Source: Coxiellaceae bacterium (lineage in GTDB: Bacteria; Pseudomonadota; Gammaproteobacteria; UBA9339). Taken from it: a stretch of DNA of 64,000 nt. The notes beneath the pieces were generated by a model. The model was not told the origin of the DNA, did no database searches, and was given only the letters and a program-made list of their open reading frames with translations. A program made the translations under genes and the position numbers. Shown in pieces: positions 30,184-39,649 of the stretch (positions within the stretch are counted from its first letter, which is position 1; each line of letters starts with the position of its first letter). Where the stretch lies: assembly GCA_031263085.1 (NCBI GenBank), contig JAISGM010000003.1, positions 26,154-90,153 of the forward strand, in the 5' to 3' direction.

Positions 30184-31515
30184 TTAAATGATTTTTTTAA
30201 AATTGTTTGCTCGTCCAACACAGTGATATTCTATACCCAATTTATTAAGTTCTACAGGATCAAATAAGTTACGTCCATCGAAAATAATTTGATAGCGCAG
30301 ATTACTCTTTATAGCATTAAAATCTGGATTACGAAACTCGTTCCACTCAGTAATAATTACCAGTACATCAGCGTTAACCAATACTTCATCACGATTAGTA
30401 CATAATTTTAAATCCAAACGTTTACCATAAATTTTTTCTGCTGTAACCTGCGCTATGGGATCATATGCTTGCACTTTAGCTCCAACTTTCCATAAAGATT
30501 CAAGTAAAACTCTGCTTGGAGCTTCTCTCATATCATCGGTATTGGGTTTAAAAGATAAACCCCATAAAGCAATTACCCTACCATCTAAATTACCAAAATA
30601 TTTTTTAAGTAAATTAAAGATTAACGATTTCTGTCGCAAATTAATATTCTCAACTGCATTAAAAAAAGGTGATTCGATACCGTATTTTCTAGCCATCCAA
30701 ATTAAAGCACTAACATCTTTAGGAAAACAAGATCCACCGTAACCACAACCAGCTGATAAAAAATTATGACCAATTCGTGCATCGCTACCTATTCCAAGTC
30801 TTACTTGTTCAATATCAGCTCCAAATTTCTCAGAAAATTGCGCAATTTCATTAATAAAACTGATCTTAGTAGCTAAGAATGCATTAGCAGCATATTTAGA
30901 TAATTCTGCAGAATAGATATCCATAGAAACTATTTTAGTTGCCAACGGTTCATATAACATATTCATCTTATTTAATGCTTCTTTATTATCCGAACCAATA
31001 ATGATGCGATCTGATCGCATAAAATCCTCTATTGCATCTCCTTGTTTTAAAAATTCCGGATTAGCAATCATAGCAAATTTAATATGAAGATTTCGTTTTG
31101 ATAATTCTTTTTGAATAATAGTCTTTACCTTATCACCAGTACCTACTGGAACAGTAGATTTGTTGATAATAATAGCATTATGATTCAAATTTTCGCCAAT
31201 AGTCTTAGCTACCGTAAATACATACTGTAAATCAGCAGAACCATCACAAGAAGCAGGAGTACCAACAGCAATAAATATATAATCACCGTAATCAACACCA
31301 GAAATTACATCAGTAACAAATGTTATTCTTTTAACAGCAATATTTTTAGTTAATAAATCAGCTAATCCTGGCTCATAAATTGGCGATTCACCACGATTTA
31401 GTCGATCGATTTTATCAATATCAGTATCAATACACATCACTTCATGACCAATTTCGGCCAAACATATACCAGTTACTAATCCAACATATCCTGTACCAAA
31501 AATACTAACTTTCAT
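30184..31515 (-). CDS. ugd: UDP-glucose 6-dehydrogenase
   Basis: Ugd oxidises UDP-glucose to UDP-glucuronate with NAD, giving precursors for surface polysaccharide or lipid A decoration. The 443-residue protein has the Rossmann GTGYVGLVTG start. Its catalytic Cys lies in GCGYGGSCFPKD near residue 260, and the C-terminal UDP-binding domain contains LWGLSFKPNTDDMREAPS. No neighbouring sugar-nucleotide genes reveal which polymer it serves. Confidence 0.95.
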   Translation of the reverse strand: MKVSIFGTGYVGLVTGICLAEIGHEVMCIDTDIDKIDRLNRGESPIYEPGLADLLTKNIAVKRITFVTDVISGVDYGDYIFIAVGTPASCDGSADLQYVFTVAKTIGENLNHNAIIINKSTVPVGTGDKVKTIIQKELSKRNLHIKFAMIANPEFLKQGDAIEDFMRSDRIIIGSDNKEALNKMNMLYEPLATKIVSMDIYSAELSKYAANAFLATKISFINEIAQFSEKFGADIEQVRLGIGSDARIGHNFLSAGCGYGGSCFPKDVSALIWMARKYGIESPFFNAVENINLRQKSLIFNLLKKYFGNLDGRVIALWGLSFKPNTDDMREAPSRVLLESLWKVGAKVQAYDPIAQVTAEKIYGKRLDLKLCTNRDEVLVNADVLVIITEWNEFRNPDFNAIKSNLRYQIIFDGRNLFDPVELNKLGIEYHCVGRANNFKKII

Positions 31516-31654
31516 TATCTGCCCAAGTAAAATTAAACTATCAATATCTTATAAATATACCAAATAATAATACATATTTAACGAAATTTTAAGTTATTAC
31601 TATCTGACATAATGGAATTGCCATCACACCGATATAATTTTTAATCTAGTAGAT

Positions 31655-33037
31655 TTAACCAAATAAAAACTCAAAATATCTAAATAATCCTCGTAAGCAC
31701 ATGGCCTCACCACCTTCTGGTCTTCCAGGTCGAAAAATTTCGTTATAAGCATTCATATCAAAATGAGCCCAACGAATTTTAGGGTCAACAAATTGTTGCA
31801 ATATAAGCGTTGCAATAATAGCTCCACCATTAACATAATTCGATGTTGCAATATTTTTAAAATCAGCTATCTTACTTTTAAGAAACTCTAAATATGGTTC
31901 ATAAATAGGTAATCGCCAAATAGGTTCTTGTTCATTTAGCATATTATTAATTATATCTTCAGCAAGATTATCATTATTAGTAAATAATGCAGTAATATCC
32001 GGCCCCAGGGCTACTCTAGATGCTCCAGTTAAAGTAGCAAAATCTAAAATTAATTCTGGTTGCCATTCTGAAGCATACGCTAAAGCATCAGCTAATATTA
32101 ATCTCCCCTCAGCATCGGTATTAACTACTTCCATAGTTATGCCTTTTCTGGTTTTAATAATATCTCCTGGCTTTAATACATCTCCTGAAATTAAATTTTC
32201 TACTACAGGGATAATTACTCGTAAATTAATTGATAATTTCGCAGCCATAATTAAACGTGCAAGCCCTAGAGCATGCGCAGCTCCTGCCATATCTTTTTTC
32301 ATCAAAAACATACCAGAAGGAGTTTTTAATTGTAGCCCTCCGCTATCAAAACATACACCCTTCCCTACTAAAACAACTTTTGGCGCATTAAATTTTCCAT
32401 ATTGTAAATCGATTAACAGTGGTTTATGACTACTAGCTCGTCCTACCGCATAAATCGCCGGAAAATTAATAGCAAGCTCCCTTCCCTTAATTATTGTTAT
32501 TTTAGCTTTAAAATCAGAAGCTATATTAGTAGCAATTGTAGCTAGTTTTTCAGGATATAAATCATCTGCTGGCATATTAATTAAATCTCGCACTAAATAA
32601 ATAGCTTCCAAAATGCTATTTATTTTACTGAAATTGACATTTTTTGGAATAAACAATTTTGCTTCCAAAGCTATTGTTTTTTTATATTTTTTAAACTGAT
32701 AATTACCAATACCATAACCAATTATGGTACGCTCTACCTGTTCCATAGATAAATTTTCCGTCACAATTTCATACACTCCTCTTGGTAAAACTTTGGGTAA
32801 TACTCCAAATGAATAAAAATCGTCCTTATCATCTAAACTGAGAAATACTTTCTCTATATGACCATTGCGATTTAAAACAAAACAATAAGAACTTGATCTA
32901 GCAGTAAATTTATTAATTAAAACAAAATTTTTAATTCTCTCAGGTTGTCCTCTATACCATACATCCCAGTCCTTAATACAAATTGGTACAATAGGGATAA
33001 TTTTATTAGAAGCATGAGTAGTAAAAAACTCGTACAT
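31655..33037 (-). CDS. M17 leucyl aminopeptidase family protein
   Basis: This is a dimanganese/dizinc aminopeptidase of 460 residues. Catalytic-domain landmarks are VGKGVCFDSGGLQLK, KKDMAGAAHALG and the M17 signature NTDAEGRLILADALAYA, so the metal ligands are intact. The N-terminal domain is only weakly like E. coli PepA, and the length fits the shorter, PepB-like subgroup, so I leave the symbol empty. A GAGGAAAAT ribosome site precedes the ATG. It starts 21 bases after uvrB ends. Confidence 0.88.
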   Translation of the reverse strand: MYEFFTTHASNKIIPIVPICIKDWDVWYRGQPERIKNFVLINKFTARSSSYCFVLNRNGHIEKVFLSLDDKDDFYSFGVLPKVLPRGVYEIVTENLSMEQVERTIIGYGIGNYQFKKYKKTIALEAKLFIPKNVNFSKINSILEAIYLVRDLINMPADDLYPEKLATIATNIASDFKAKITIIKGRELAINFPAIYAVGRASSHKPLLIDLQYGKFNAPKVVLVGKGVCFDSGGLQLKTPSGMFLMKKDMAGAAHALGLARLIMAAKLSINLRVIIPVVENLISGDVLKPGDIIKTRKGITMEVVNTDAEGRLILADALAYASEWQPELILDFATLTGASRVALGPDITALFTNNDNLAEDIINNMLNEQEPIWRLPIYEPYLEFLKSKIADFKNIATSNYVNGGAIIATLILQQFVDPKIRWAHFDMNAYNEIFRPGRPEGGEAMCLRGLFRYFEFLFG

Positions 33038-33058
33038 ATTTTCCTCACTAAATTAAAT

Positions 33059-35050
33059 TCACTTCTTTAACAAATTATGAAAATAATGAATTTTATCTCT
33101 AATTTTAACCGCTTTCTCAAACTCTAAATCTCTAGCGTATTGATACATCTTTTTTTCTAGTTTACTGATATGTTGTGTTATTTTATCCGGATTTTCAGTT
33201 AAATAACTTTCTTCTTTTATAAAGATTTGATGATTCTCTTTTCCGGAGATATGAGTTATAGTCATAATATCACGAATATCTTTGATAATGCTTGTTGGTA
33301 TTATCTTGTGTTTTACATTGTATGCTTGTTGAATTCTACGTCGCCGATTCATTTCATCTAGAGCGCTTCTCATCGATGTAGTAATTCTATCGGCATACAT
33401 AATCACACTGCCATTAACATTACGCGACGCTCTACCACTTGTTTGAATTAAAGACTGAGTAGAACGTAAAAATCCCTCCTTATCTGCGTCTAAAATAGCT
33501 ACAAGTGATACCTCTGGCAAATCTAAACCTTCGCGTAATAAATTTACCCCCACTAAAACATCAAAAACCCCCAACCTAAAATCTCGTAAGATTTCTACTC
33601 TCTCAACAGCATTAATATTTGAATGTAAATATCTAACCTTGATATCATAATCAGTTAAATATTCAGTTAAATCTTCTGCTATTTTTTTAGTTAAAGTAAT
33701 TACTATTACGCGCTCTTTTAATTTTATACGTTTATTAATTTCTGAGAATAAATCATCAATTTGATTTTTCGCTGGTTTTATTTCTACTTCAGGATCGATT
33801 AAACCTGTTGGACGAATCAATAATTCGATCACTTGCTGCGATTGTCTTTTTTCAAAGTCTCCTGGAGTTGCTGAAACGTAAATAGTTGGTGGTGATAATT
33901 TTTCAAATTCTTCAAATTTTAATGGGCGATTATCTAAAGCTGAAGGCAATCTAAAACCATATTCAATTAGAGTAGTTTTTCGTGAGTTATCACCGTAATA
34001 CATTCCTCTTAATTGAGGCAAAGTCACATGCGACTCATCAATAATTAATAAAGAATCTTTTGGCAAATAATCAATCAAAGTAGATGGCGGCACATTTACT
34101 GCCCTTTCTGATAAGTAACGTGAGTAATTCTCAATTCCGGTACAATAACCAAGCTCAAGTAACATTTCAATATCATATTCTGTTCGTTGCTTTAATCTCT
34201 GTGCTTCTATTAATTTACCATCATTATAAAGTACTGACAGGCGATCACGTAGTTCGATTTTTATCTGCTCAATGGCGCTTAACACTACTTTTCTTTTAGT
34301 AACATAATGATTTCTAGGAAAAATTTTGACACTGGAGATCCTATTAAAAGTTTTTCCAGTTAAAGGATCGATATAGATTATCTTATTAACATGATCTTCA
34401 ATTAATTCGATCCGAAGAGCATTATCTTTAGATTCTGCAGGAAAAATATCTATAGTTCTATCATGAAATCTATAAGTACCACGACGAAGTTCAAGATCAT
34501 TACGATTATACTGTAACTCTGTTAGATGGCGAAAAAAATCAATAGGCTCAATTTTATCTCCTAACTTTAAAGTAAGAATCATTTTACCATATACTTCTGG
34601 AGCACCTAAACCATAAATAGCTGAAACTGATGCTACAATTATGACATCATGACGCTCAAACAAAGCCTTAGTAGCTGCTAATCGCATTTGTTCAATATAC
34701 TCGTTAATAGACGCAGATTTATCAATATGAGTGTCAGTAACTGGCAAATAGGCTTCTGGTTGATAATAATCATAGTATGAGACAAAGTATTCAACAGCGT
34801 TTTTTGGAAAAAAACTCTGCATTTCGCCATAAAGTTGCGCCGCCAGAATTTTATTATGAGCGATAATGAGAGTAGGCCTTTCAGAAATAGCGATAACATT
34901 GGCTAATGTAAAAGTTTTACCGCATCCAGTTGCCCCTAACAGGGTTTGCCTATTAAAACCATCAGATAATCCTTGAACTATTTTCTTAACCGTTGCCAGC
35001 TGAGTAATACTAAGATTCAAATTAGTTTGTAAATTAAACTTTGAAGACAT
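33059..35050 (-). CDS. uvrB: Excinuclease ABC subunit B
   Basis: UvrB is the damage-verifying helicase of nucleotide excision repair. The 663-residue protein has Walker [13 protein letters not shown], the beta-hairpin region [20 protein letters not shown], the DESH box, [12 protein letters not shown], and a C-terminal UVR motif ([20 protein letters not shown]...) that contacts UvrC. uvrC is also in the window at 51321-53129. Confidence 0.97.
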   Translation of the reverse strand: MSSKFNLQTNLNLSITQLATVKKIVQGLSDGFNRQTLLGATGCGKTFTLANVIAISERPTLIIAHNKILAAQLYGEMQSFFPKNAVEYFVSYYDYYQPEAYLPVTDTHIDKSASINEYIEQMRLAATKALFERHDVIIVASVSAIYGLGAPEVYGKMILTLKLGDKIEPIDFFRHLTELQYNRNDLELRRGTYRFHDRTIDIFPAESKDNALRIELIEDHVNKIIYIDPLTGKTFNRISSVKIFPRNHYVTKRKVVLSAIEQIKIELRDRLSVLYNDGKLIEAQRLKQRTEYDIEMLLELGYCTGIENYSRYLSERAVNVPPSTLIDYLPKDSLLIIDESHVTLPQLRGMYYGDNSRKTTLIEYGFRLPSALDNRPLKFEEFEKLSPPTIYVSATPGDFEKRQSQQVIELLIRPTGLIDPEVEIKPAKNQIDDLFSEINKRIKLKERVIVITLTKKIAEDLTEYLTDYDIKVRYLHSNINAVERVEILRDFRLGVFDVLVGVNLLREGLDLPEVSLVAILDADKEGFLRSTQSLIQTSGRASRNVNGSVIMYADRITTSMRSALDEMNRRRRIQQAYNVKHKIIPTSIIKDIRDIMTITHISGKENHQIFIKEESYLTENPDKITQHISKLEKKMYQYARDLEFEKAVKIRDKIHYFHNLLKK

Positions 35051-35124
35051 TAGTTAATAGGAACACTAAAGCAATTATTATTCAACAACAATTATTCAGA
35101 TTTTTTTTAAAAATATTCACTAAT

Positions 35125-35153
35125 TTGATTTTATGGACTTCATATTGTAGAAT
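35125..35153 (+). promoter_or_regulatory. Likely sigma-70 promoter for rplM-rpsI
   Basis: TTGATT and TAGAAT are separated by 17 bases, and transcription would start about 12 bases ahead of the rplM start codon region, just before the GGGAG ribosome site. The placement between divergent uvrB and rplM fits a ribosomal-protein operon promoter. It was identified by eye only. Confidence 0.5.
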
Positions 35154-35171
35154 CATCGCTCGGGAGTATAT

Positions 35172-35603
35172 ATGAAAACTTTTAATCAGAGTATTGACCA
35201 TACTAAAACATGGTACTTGTTGGATGCTACAAGTAAAACTCTTGGTCGGCTTGCGGCCATTGTCTCAAAGTACCTAACTGGAAAAAACAATCCAGAGTAT
35301 ACACCTTTTATCGATACCGGTAGTTATGTGGTTATTATCAATGCTGAAAAAATTTGTGTTACTGGTAAAAAACTCAAAGATAAAAAGTATTATCGTTACA
35401 CTGGCTATCAAGGAGGGATCAAAGAGATTTCTTTAGAAAAACAATTATTACGATCTCCGGAATTAGTAATAAAACACGCGATTAGTGGTATGCTACCTAA
35501 AGGCCCATTGGGAAGAAAAATGCTGACAAAACTCAAGGTTTATGCAGGATCAAATCATCCGCATCAGGCTCAGAATTTGGAAACCATGATACTTGCAAAT
35601 TAA
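35172..35603 (+). CDS. rplM: 50S ribosomal protein L13
   Basis: L13 is an early-assembling large-subunit protein. The 143-residue protein is standard length, with [33 protein letters not shown] and the [13 protein letters not shown] motif. GGGAG lies ahead of the ATG. rpsI follows after 12 bases, the near-universal rplM-rpsI pairing. Confidence 0.97.
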   Translation: MKTFNQSIDHTKTWYLLDATSKTLGRLAAIVSKYLTGKNNPEYTPFIDTGSYVVIINAEKICVTGKKLKDKKYYRYTGYQGGIKEISLEKQLLRSPELVIKHAISGMLPKGPLGRKMLTKLKVYAGSNHPHQAQNLETMILAN

Positions 35604-35615
35604 AGGTGTAACTTT

Positions 35616-36050
35616 ATGAAAATAAATCATTATTATGGAACTGGACGTCGTAAAACTTCTGTTGCTAAGGTGTTTTTAGGTATGGGGCATGGAAAGATTT
35701 TGATCAATGGTAAGATTATTGAAAAATACTTCGGCCGCGAAGCTTCACGTATGATTGTAAGACAACCATTACTTATTACTAATATGGCAACTAAATTTGA
35801 TATTAAAATTTCAGTTAAAGGTGGCGGAGATAGCGGTCAGGCTGGAGCAATTCGTCTAGGTATTGCGCGCGCACTTATTGCCTACAATAAGCAAACGGTT
35901 GATAACAAAGGGATAAATGATAAAACCACTTCGAATTTGCATCTAACGTTGCGTCAAGCAGGTTTTTTGACCAGAGATTCTCGAATTGTTGAGCGCAAAA
36001 AGGTTGGTCGCCACAAAGCGCGTAGAGGAACCCAGTATTCGAAACGTTAA
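35616..36050 (+). CDS. rpsI: 30S ribosomal protein S9
   Basis: S9 has 144 residues, with [16 protein letters not shown] at the N-terminus, a [19 protein letters not shown] core and the basic tail [17 protein letters not shown], whose final Lys-Arg reaches the P-site tRNA. The overall length is slightly above the 130 of E. coli. In many gammaproteobacteria petABC follows; here tRNA-Gln and sspA come next. Confidence 0.97.
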   Translation: MKINHYYGTGRRKTSVAKVFLGMGHGKILINGKIIEKYFGREASRMIVRQPLLITNMATKFDIKISVKGGGDSGQAGAIRLGIARALIAYNKQTVDNKGINDKTTSNLHLTLRQAGFLTRDSRIVERKKVGRHKARRGTQYSKR

Positions 36051-36088
36051 AATATGATTAACTGTGTGATTTGTCCGTGTTAAATTGG

Positions 36089-36162
36089 TGGGGGATCTTC
36101 TAATGGCAAGATCGCGGACTCTGACTCCGTTAATCTAGGTTCGAATCCTAGTCCCCCAGCCA
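36089..36162 (+). tRNA. tRNA-Gln (anticodon CTG)
   Basis: Acceptor TGGGGGA pairs with TCCCCCA, the anticodon stem GCGGA/TCCGT encloses CTCTGAC, and the discriminator G and CCA are encoded. Anticodon CTG reads CAG. The D stem has one T-T mismatch, which is tolerable for tRNA-Gln. It lies between rpsI and sspA. Confidence 0.94.
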
Positions 36163-36186
36163 TGCATAAATTGGAGTAAATTACCG

Positions 36187-36804
36187 ATGGTACTTAAGCA
36201 TTCAACGATGATTTTGTATTCGGATCCTTTAAATATCGCCAGTCATCGTACTAGAATAGTATTGGCAGAGAAGGATATTACTGCAAATATAATTTATGTA
36301 GATAACTCTAATCCATCTGATGATTTGCTAGTCATAAATCCATATCAATCGTTACCAACTTTAGTTGATCGAGATTTAGTACTTTATAATGCCAATATTA
36401 TTACCGAATATTTAGATGAACGCTTTCCTCATCCTCCTTTGCTATCTGTATATCCAATAATACGTGCCAAATGTAGATTGATGATTTATAGAATGGAGCG
36501 AGATTGTTTATCATTAGTGAATATCATCCAAAAATCCAAGAAAGTAGAGGCTGATGAAGCTAGAAAAAACCTTAAGGACCAATTATTGGATATTACGTCA
36601 ATGTTTTGTGAGACTCAATACTTCTTGAGCGATGAATTTTCTTTGGCTGATTGTTGTTTAGCTCCGATGTTATGGCGCTTAAAAAGTTTAAATATCGAAT
36701 TACCAAAAAATTCTAAATCAATTCAAGAGTACATGAAGCGGATTTTTGCTCGTGACTCCTTTAAAGAAAGTTTATCTGATTTAGAAAAAGATTTAAAAAA
36801 TTAG
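36187..36804 (+). CDS. sspA: Stringent starvation protein A
   Basis: SspA is a GST-fold protein that binds RNA polymerase and affects stress and virulence gene expression. It has 205 residues: a thioredoxin-like N-terminal domain (MILYSDPLNIASHRTRIVLAEKDI, ...NPYQSLPTLVDRDLVLYNANIITEYLDERFPHPPL) and a helical C-terminal domain. sspB follows two bases later, the usual pairing. Confidence 0.94.
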   Translation: MVLKHSTMILYSDPLNIASHRTRIVLAEKDITANIIYVDNSNPSDDLLVINPYQSLPTLVDRDLVLYNANIITEYLDERFPHPPLLSVYPIIRAKCRLMIYRMERDCLSLVNIIQKSKKVEADEARKNLKDQLLDITSMFCETQYFLSDEFSLADCCLAPMLWRLKSLNIELPKNSKSIQEYMKRIFARDSFKESLSDLEKDLKN

Positions 36805-36806
36805 AT

Positions 36807-37202
36807 ATGAATGGAAAATCATTCATATCAATGAAGCCATATTTGATTAGAGCTATTCATGAATGGATTGTTGATAATGACAATACATCTTATATCACTG
36901 TAGATACCACCATCTCTGCTGTTAAGGTTCCTAATCAATACATCAAAAACAACAATATTACTCTTGATATTTCTAGCACGGCTACTCAAAAACTTTTTAT
37001 TAATAATGAGGCCGTCTCTTTTGTGGCTCGTTTTTCTGGGATCATTTATGAAATATACGTTCCAATATCAGCAATAGTTGCAATCTATTCAGCCGAAAAT
37101 GGTCAAGGTATGAATTTTCCCAAAGAGGAAATAACGTCACAATTTCAAACTACTAAGTCGAATAAAATTAAACTCAAGGTTATACCAGGAGGGAAAGTTT
37201 AA
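36807..37202 (+). CDS. sspB: ClpXP protease specificity-enhancing factor SspB
   Basis: SspB tethers ssrA-tagged proteins to ClpXP. The 131-residue protein has the SspB core: KPYLIRAIHEWIVDND, a VKVPNQYI strand, FVARFSG and VPISAIVAIYSAENGQGM. The C-terminal LKVIPGGKV resembles the ClpX-binding tail. It may start at the ATG at 36807 or at 36831 (MKPYLIRA). Its last 23 bases overlap the convergent M50 protease gene. Confidence 0.92.
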   Translation: MNGKSFISMKPYLIRAIHEWIVDNDNTSYITVDTTISAVKVPNQYIKNNNITLDISSTATQKLFINNEAVSFVARFSGIIYEIYVPISAIVAIYSAENGQGMNFPKEEITSQFQTTKSNKIKLKVIPGGKV

Positions 37203-37842
37203 ATACTATAATAATTATATTATATAAAAACTTTATAATAGGTTGTACAATGAAACTAATTAATCCAAGCATTAATAAAATTAACACAATATAGAGACCA
37301 TACGGAACCAATTTATCATATTGCACAGAAATACATCTAGGTAATAAACTAGAAATGATATAACCTCCATCAAGCTGAGGAATTGGTAATAAATTTAACA
37401 CCATTAGCATCAGATTTATACTAATTCCGGCTATACCCATCATACCAATCGCAAGCGCTCCAGGGAAATTGTTAGCTAGAAGTATAATGGCTATCTTTGC
37501 AATACTAGCCCAAATAATTGTCATAATAAAATTAGCTACCGGGCCAGCGATAGAAATTAGCATTAAATCTCCTTTACGATTAGACAAATTATGAGGATCA
37601 ATTGGTATTGGTTTAGCCCAACCTAGCGTAATACCCCCTAATAACAACAACACTAATGGCACAATAATAGTACCAATGATATCGATATGTTTAATTGGAT
37701 TTAATGTCAATCTACCGAGTATTAATGCAGTTTTATCCCCAAGTAAATATGCCATATATCCATGAGCTGCTTCATGAATCGTAATAGCAAAAATCACAGG
37801 TAGAATATATATCGAAATCATTTGTATTGTAGTAAATTGCAT
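37180..37842 (-). CDS. Site-2 protease family (M50) membrane metalloprotease
   Basis: This is a polytopic membrane zinc protease of 220 residues. HEAAH at 23-27 supplies the HExxH zinc site, and LLPIPQLDGG near residue 150 supplies the third ligand. GWAKPIPIDP lies between them. It lacks the PDZ domains of RseP, so it belongs to the short YwhC-like M50B group of uncertain substrate. It runs tail-to-tail into sspB and precedes no obvious partner. Confidence 0.88.
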   Translation of the reverse strand: MQFTTIQMISIYILPVIFAITIHEAAHGYMAYLLGDKTALILGRLTLNPIKHIDIIGTIIVPLVLLLLGGITLGWAKPIPIDPHNLSNRKGDLMLISIAGPVANFIMTIIWASIAKIAIILLANNFPGALAIGMMGIAGISINLMLMVLNLLPIPQLDGGYIISSLLPRCISVQYDKLVPYGLYIVLILLMLGLISFIVQPIIKFLYNIIIIVFKLSLLV

Positions 37843-37846
37843 AACT

Positions 37847-38416
37847 TCAACTCATGTATTCAAATAATTTCACTACTCTTTCTACTCCAGAAACAGTACT
37901 CGCTTTTCTCGCAGCTAGATCGGCTTGTTTATCAGTAGTTAATCCCATGAGATAAACTATTCCTTTTTCAGTGGTGATCTTCAAATTTGAAAAATTTAAA
38001 CCAGTAGTAGTAGATAAAGCTATTTTTACTTTAGTAGTCAACCACGTATCATTAGTTCTAATTACATTAGATGTTGGTTTTTCAATAGTAACTTCATTAT
38101 ATAACATTTTAACCATGGGATTTGATTTAATAACGTCTTCTATCTGATCGCGTAATTCAGGTGCTGAAATTTGACCAACTAACAAAACAACATGGTTAAA
38201 AGTAGTAACCGATAAATGAGATTTACCATATAGAAGTTGATTATTATCGAAATGATGTCGCAATTTAAAAGTAATTTCACGATCTTCAAGAATTGTTTTA
38301 GCATTACGATGATCACTAGCTATCGCGCCAGTGGTGGTACCAACCACTAAAAAAGCAGCTGGTACACACGAGTATAGCGTTAAAGAAAATACCAAAATTA
38401 TTAAAACTCTTATCAT
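37847..38416 (-). CDS. dolP: BON-domain outer membrane lipoprotein (DolP/YraP-like)
   Basis: The 189-residue precursor has a lipoprotein signal with lipobox LYSC (Cys17), followed by two BON domains (about 45-115 and 120-188), the second ending VSGVERVVKLFEYMS. DolP binds anionic phospholipids in the outer membrane and supports its integrity. Adjacency to diaA, eight bases upstream, is the conserved diaA-dolP order and supports the assignment. Confidence 0.88.
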   Translation of the reverse strand: MIRVLIILVFSLTLYSCVPAAFLVVGTTTGAIASDHRNAKTILEDREITFKLRHHFDNNQLLYGKSHLSVTTFNHVVLLVGQISAPELRDQIEDVIKSNPMVKMLYNEVTIEKPTSNVIRTNDTWLTTKVKIALSTTTGLNFSNLKITTEKGIVYLMGLTTDKQADLAARKASTVSGVERVVKLFEYMS

Positions 38417-38423
38417 AATAACA

Positions 38424-39011
38424 TTATGCTGTTTTTAACAAAATATCTACTAATTCACACAAACAATGAATAACCAAAATATGACTTTCTTGAATGCGTG
38501 GAGTAACCGAAGATGGAACCCTAATCTCAACATCATCAGTAGTCAAAATTTTTGCTATCTTTCCTCCGTTATTACCAGTTAAGGCTATAACTCGTATTTT
38601 ACACTCATGTGCTTTAAGAATAGCTTTTATAATATTTTCTGAGTTACCACTAGTAGATATCGAAAGTAATACATCATTTTTATTTCCTAATGCTTTAATT
38701 TGTCTAGAAAATATATCTTGATAAGAATAATCATTAGAAATAGCTGTCAAAAGAGCAGTATCAGATACTAAAGTTATAGCAGACAATCCGTTACGTTCAA
38801 CTATATATCTATTTGCTATTTCGGCATTAAAATGCATTGCATCGCATGCGGAGCCCCCATTACCACAACTCAATATTTTACCTCCGTTTTGTATACAATT
38901 TACCAAAACTTGGCTTGCCTCTACTATAATTGGAATTAGCATTTCAGATGCTTTAATTTTTAATTTAATATTTTCTTGAAAAGAAAATCTAATATGTTGC
39001 ATCAAATTCAT
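38424..39011 (-). CDS. diaA: SIS-domain DnaA initiator-associating protein DiaA
   Basis: This is a sugar isomerase (SIS) domain protein of 195 residues: ILSCGNGGSACDAMHFNAEI, SISTSGNSENIIKAI, ALTGNNGGKIA and RIQESHILVIHCLCELVD. It is homologous to both GmhA and DiaA. The position directly before dolP, and the CLCELVD ending, favour DiaA, which stimulates DnaA assembly at oriC. Phosphoheptose isomerase activity (GmhA) remains a possible alternative or additional role. Confidence 0.8.
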   Translation of the reverse strand: MNLMQHIRFSFQENIKLKIKASEMLIPIIVEASQVLVNCIQNGGKILSCGNGGSACDAMHFNAEIANRYIVERNGLSAITLVSDTALLTAISNDYSYQDIFSRQIKALGNKNDVLLSISTSGNSENIIKAILKAHECKIRVIALTGNNGGKIAKILTTDDVEIRVPSSVTPRIQESHILVIHCLCELVDILLKTA

Positions 39012-39031
39012 ATATAAACTCTACTAAAGAT

Positions 39032-39649
39032 TTATAATTGTTGTAATTTCATTTTGAGTAATGGAGAAAATAATTCTTGATTTTTACTTAACTGTTCTGC
39101 TTTACGATAAATCTTAATTGCATCTTCAAATTTACCAAGAGTCAACAATGCATCACCAGAAATTTCGTAACCACTTATTTTATAACATTGGTTACTTATT
39201 TTTGATAATAAAATCAGAGCTTCTTTGGGATTATTAATAGCTATTAACACTCGAGCAGCACGAAGTTGTGCTAATTCTCTAATCTTTGAATTAGGAGCTT
39301 TATTAATAACAAATCGAAGTTTTGTTAAAGCCTCCTTAAAATCACCATGCTGAATTGCATCTTTAGCTAATAACAAGGCAGCAAAACTAGCGTAAGGAGA
39401 TTTAGGATAATCTCTAAGCAAGCGCTCCCCAAATAATTTAAACTCGACAATATTTTTTTGCTCCCAATAATTCAATAATTGAGAATACATATTAGATGGA
39501 GATTCTAAATTAGAATTACTATAACGATTCCAGTACTGCCAACTAACACCAATAACAAAAAAAATAATCATTATCAATAATAAGTTATTGCCGTGTCGTT
39601 TCCACCAATCTTTTATTAAGGATATTATTATTTTATTTGATACTATCAT
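39032..39649 (-). CDS. yfgM: YfgM-like TPR protein, SecYEG translocon ancillary factor
   Basis: This single-pass inner membrane protein of 205 residues has a cytoplasmic N-terminus, a membrane helix at about 22-40 and a periplasmic tetratricopeptide-like domain (YASFAALLLAKDAIQHGDFKEAL...). YfgM works with PpiD at the Sec translocon. Its start overlaps the end of hisS by 17 bases, the standard hisS-yfgM arrangement. BamB, which normally follows, is absent here. Confidence 0.87.
   Translation of the reverse strand: MIVSNKIIISLIKDWWKRHGNNLLLIMIIFFVIGVSWQYWNRYSNSNLESPSNMYSQLLNYWEQKNIVEFKLFGERLLRDYPKSPYASFAALLLAKDAIQHGDFKEALTKLRFVINKAPNSKIRELAQLRAARVLIAINNPKEALILLSKISNQCYKISGYEISGDALLTLGKFEDAIKIYRKAEQLSKNQELFSPLLKMKLQQL

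Noticed and set aside
33059..35050. uvrB and uvrC considered as part of a defence or mobile module
   Set aside because: Both are full-length, standard nucleotide excision repair genes in ordinary contexts.
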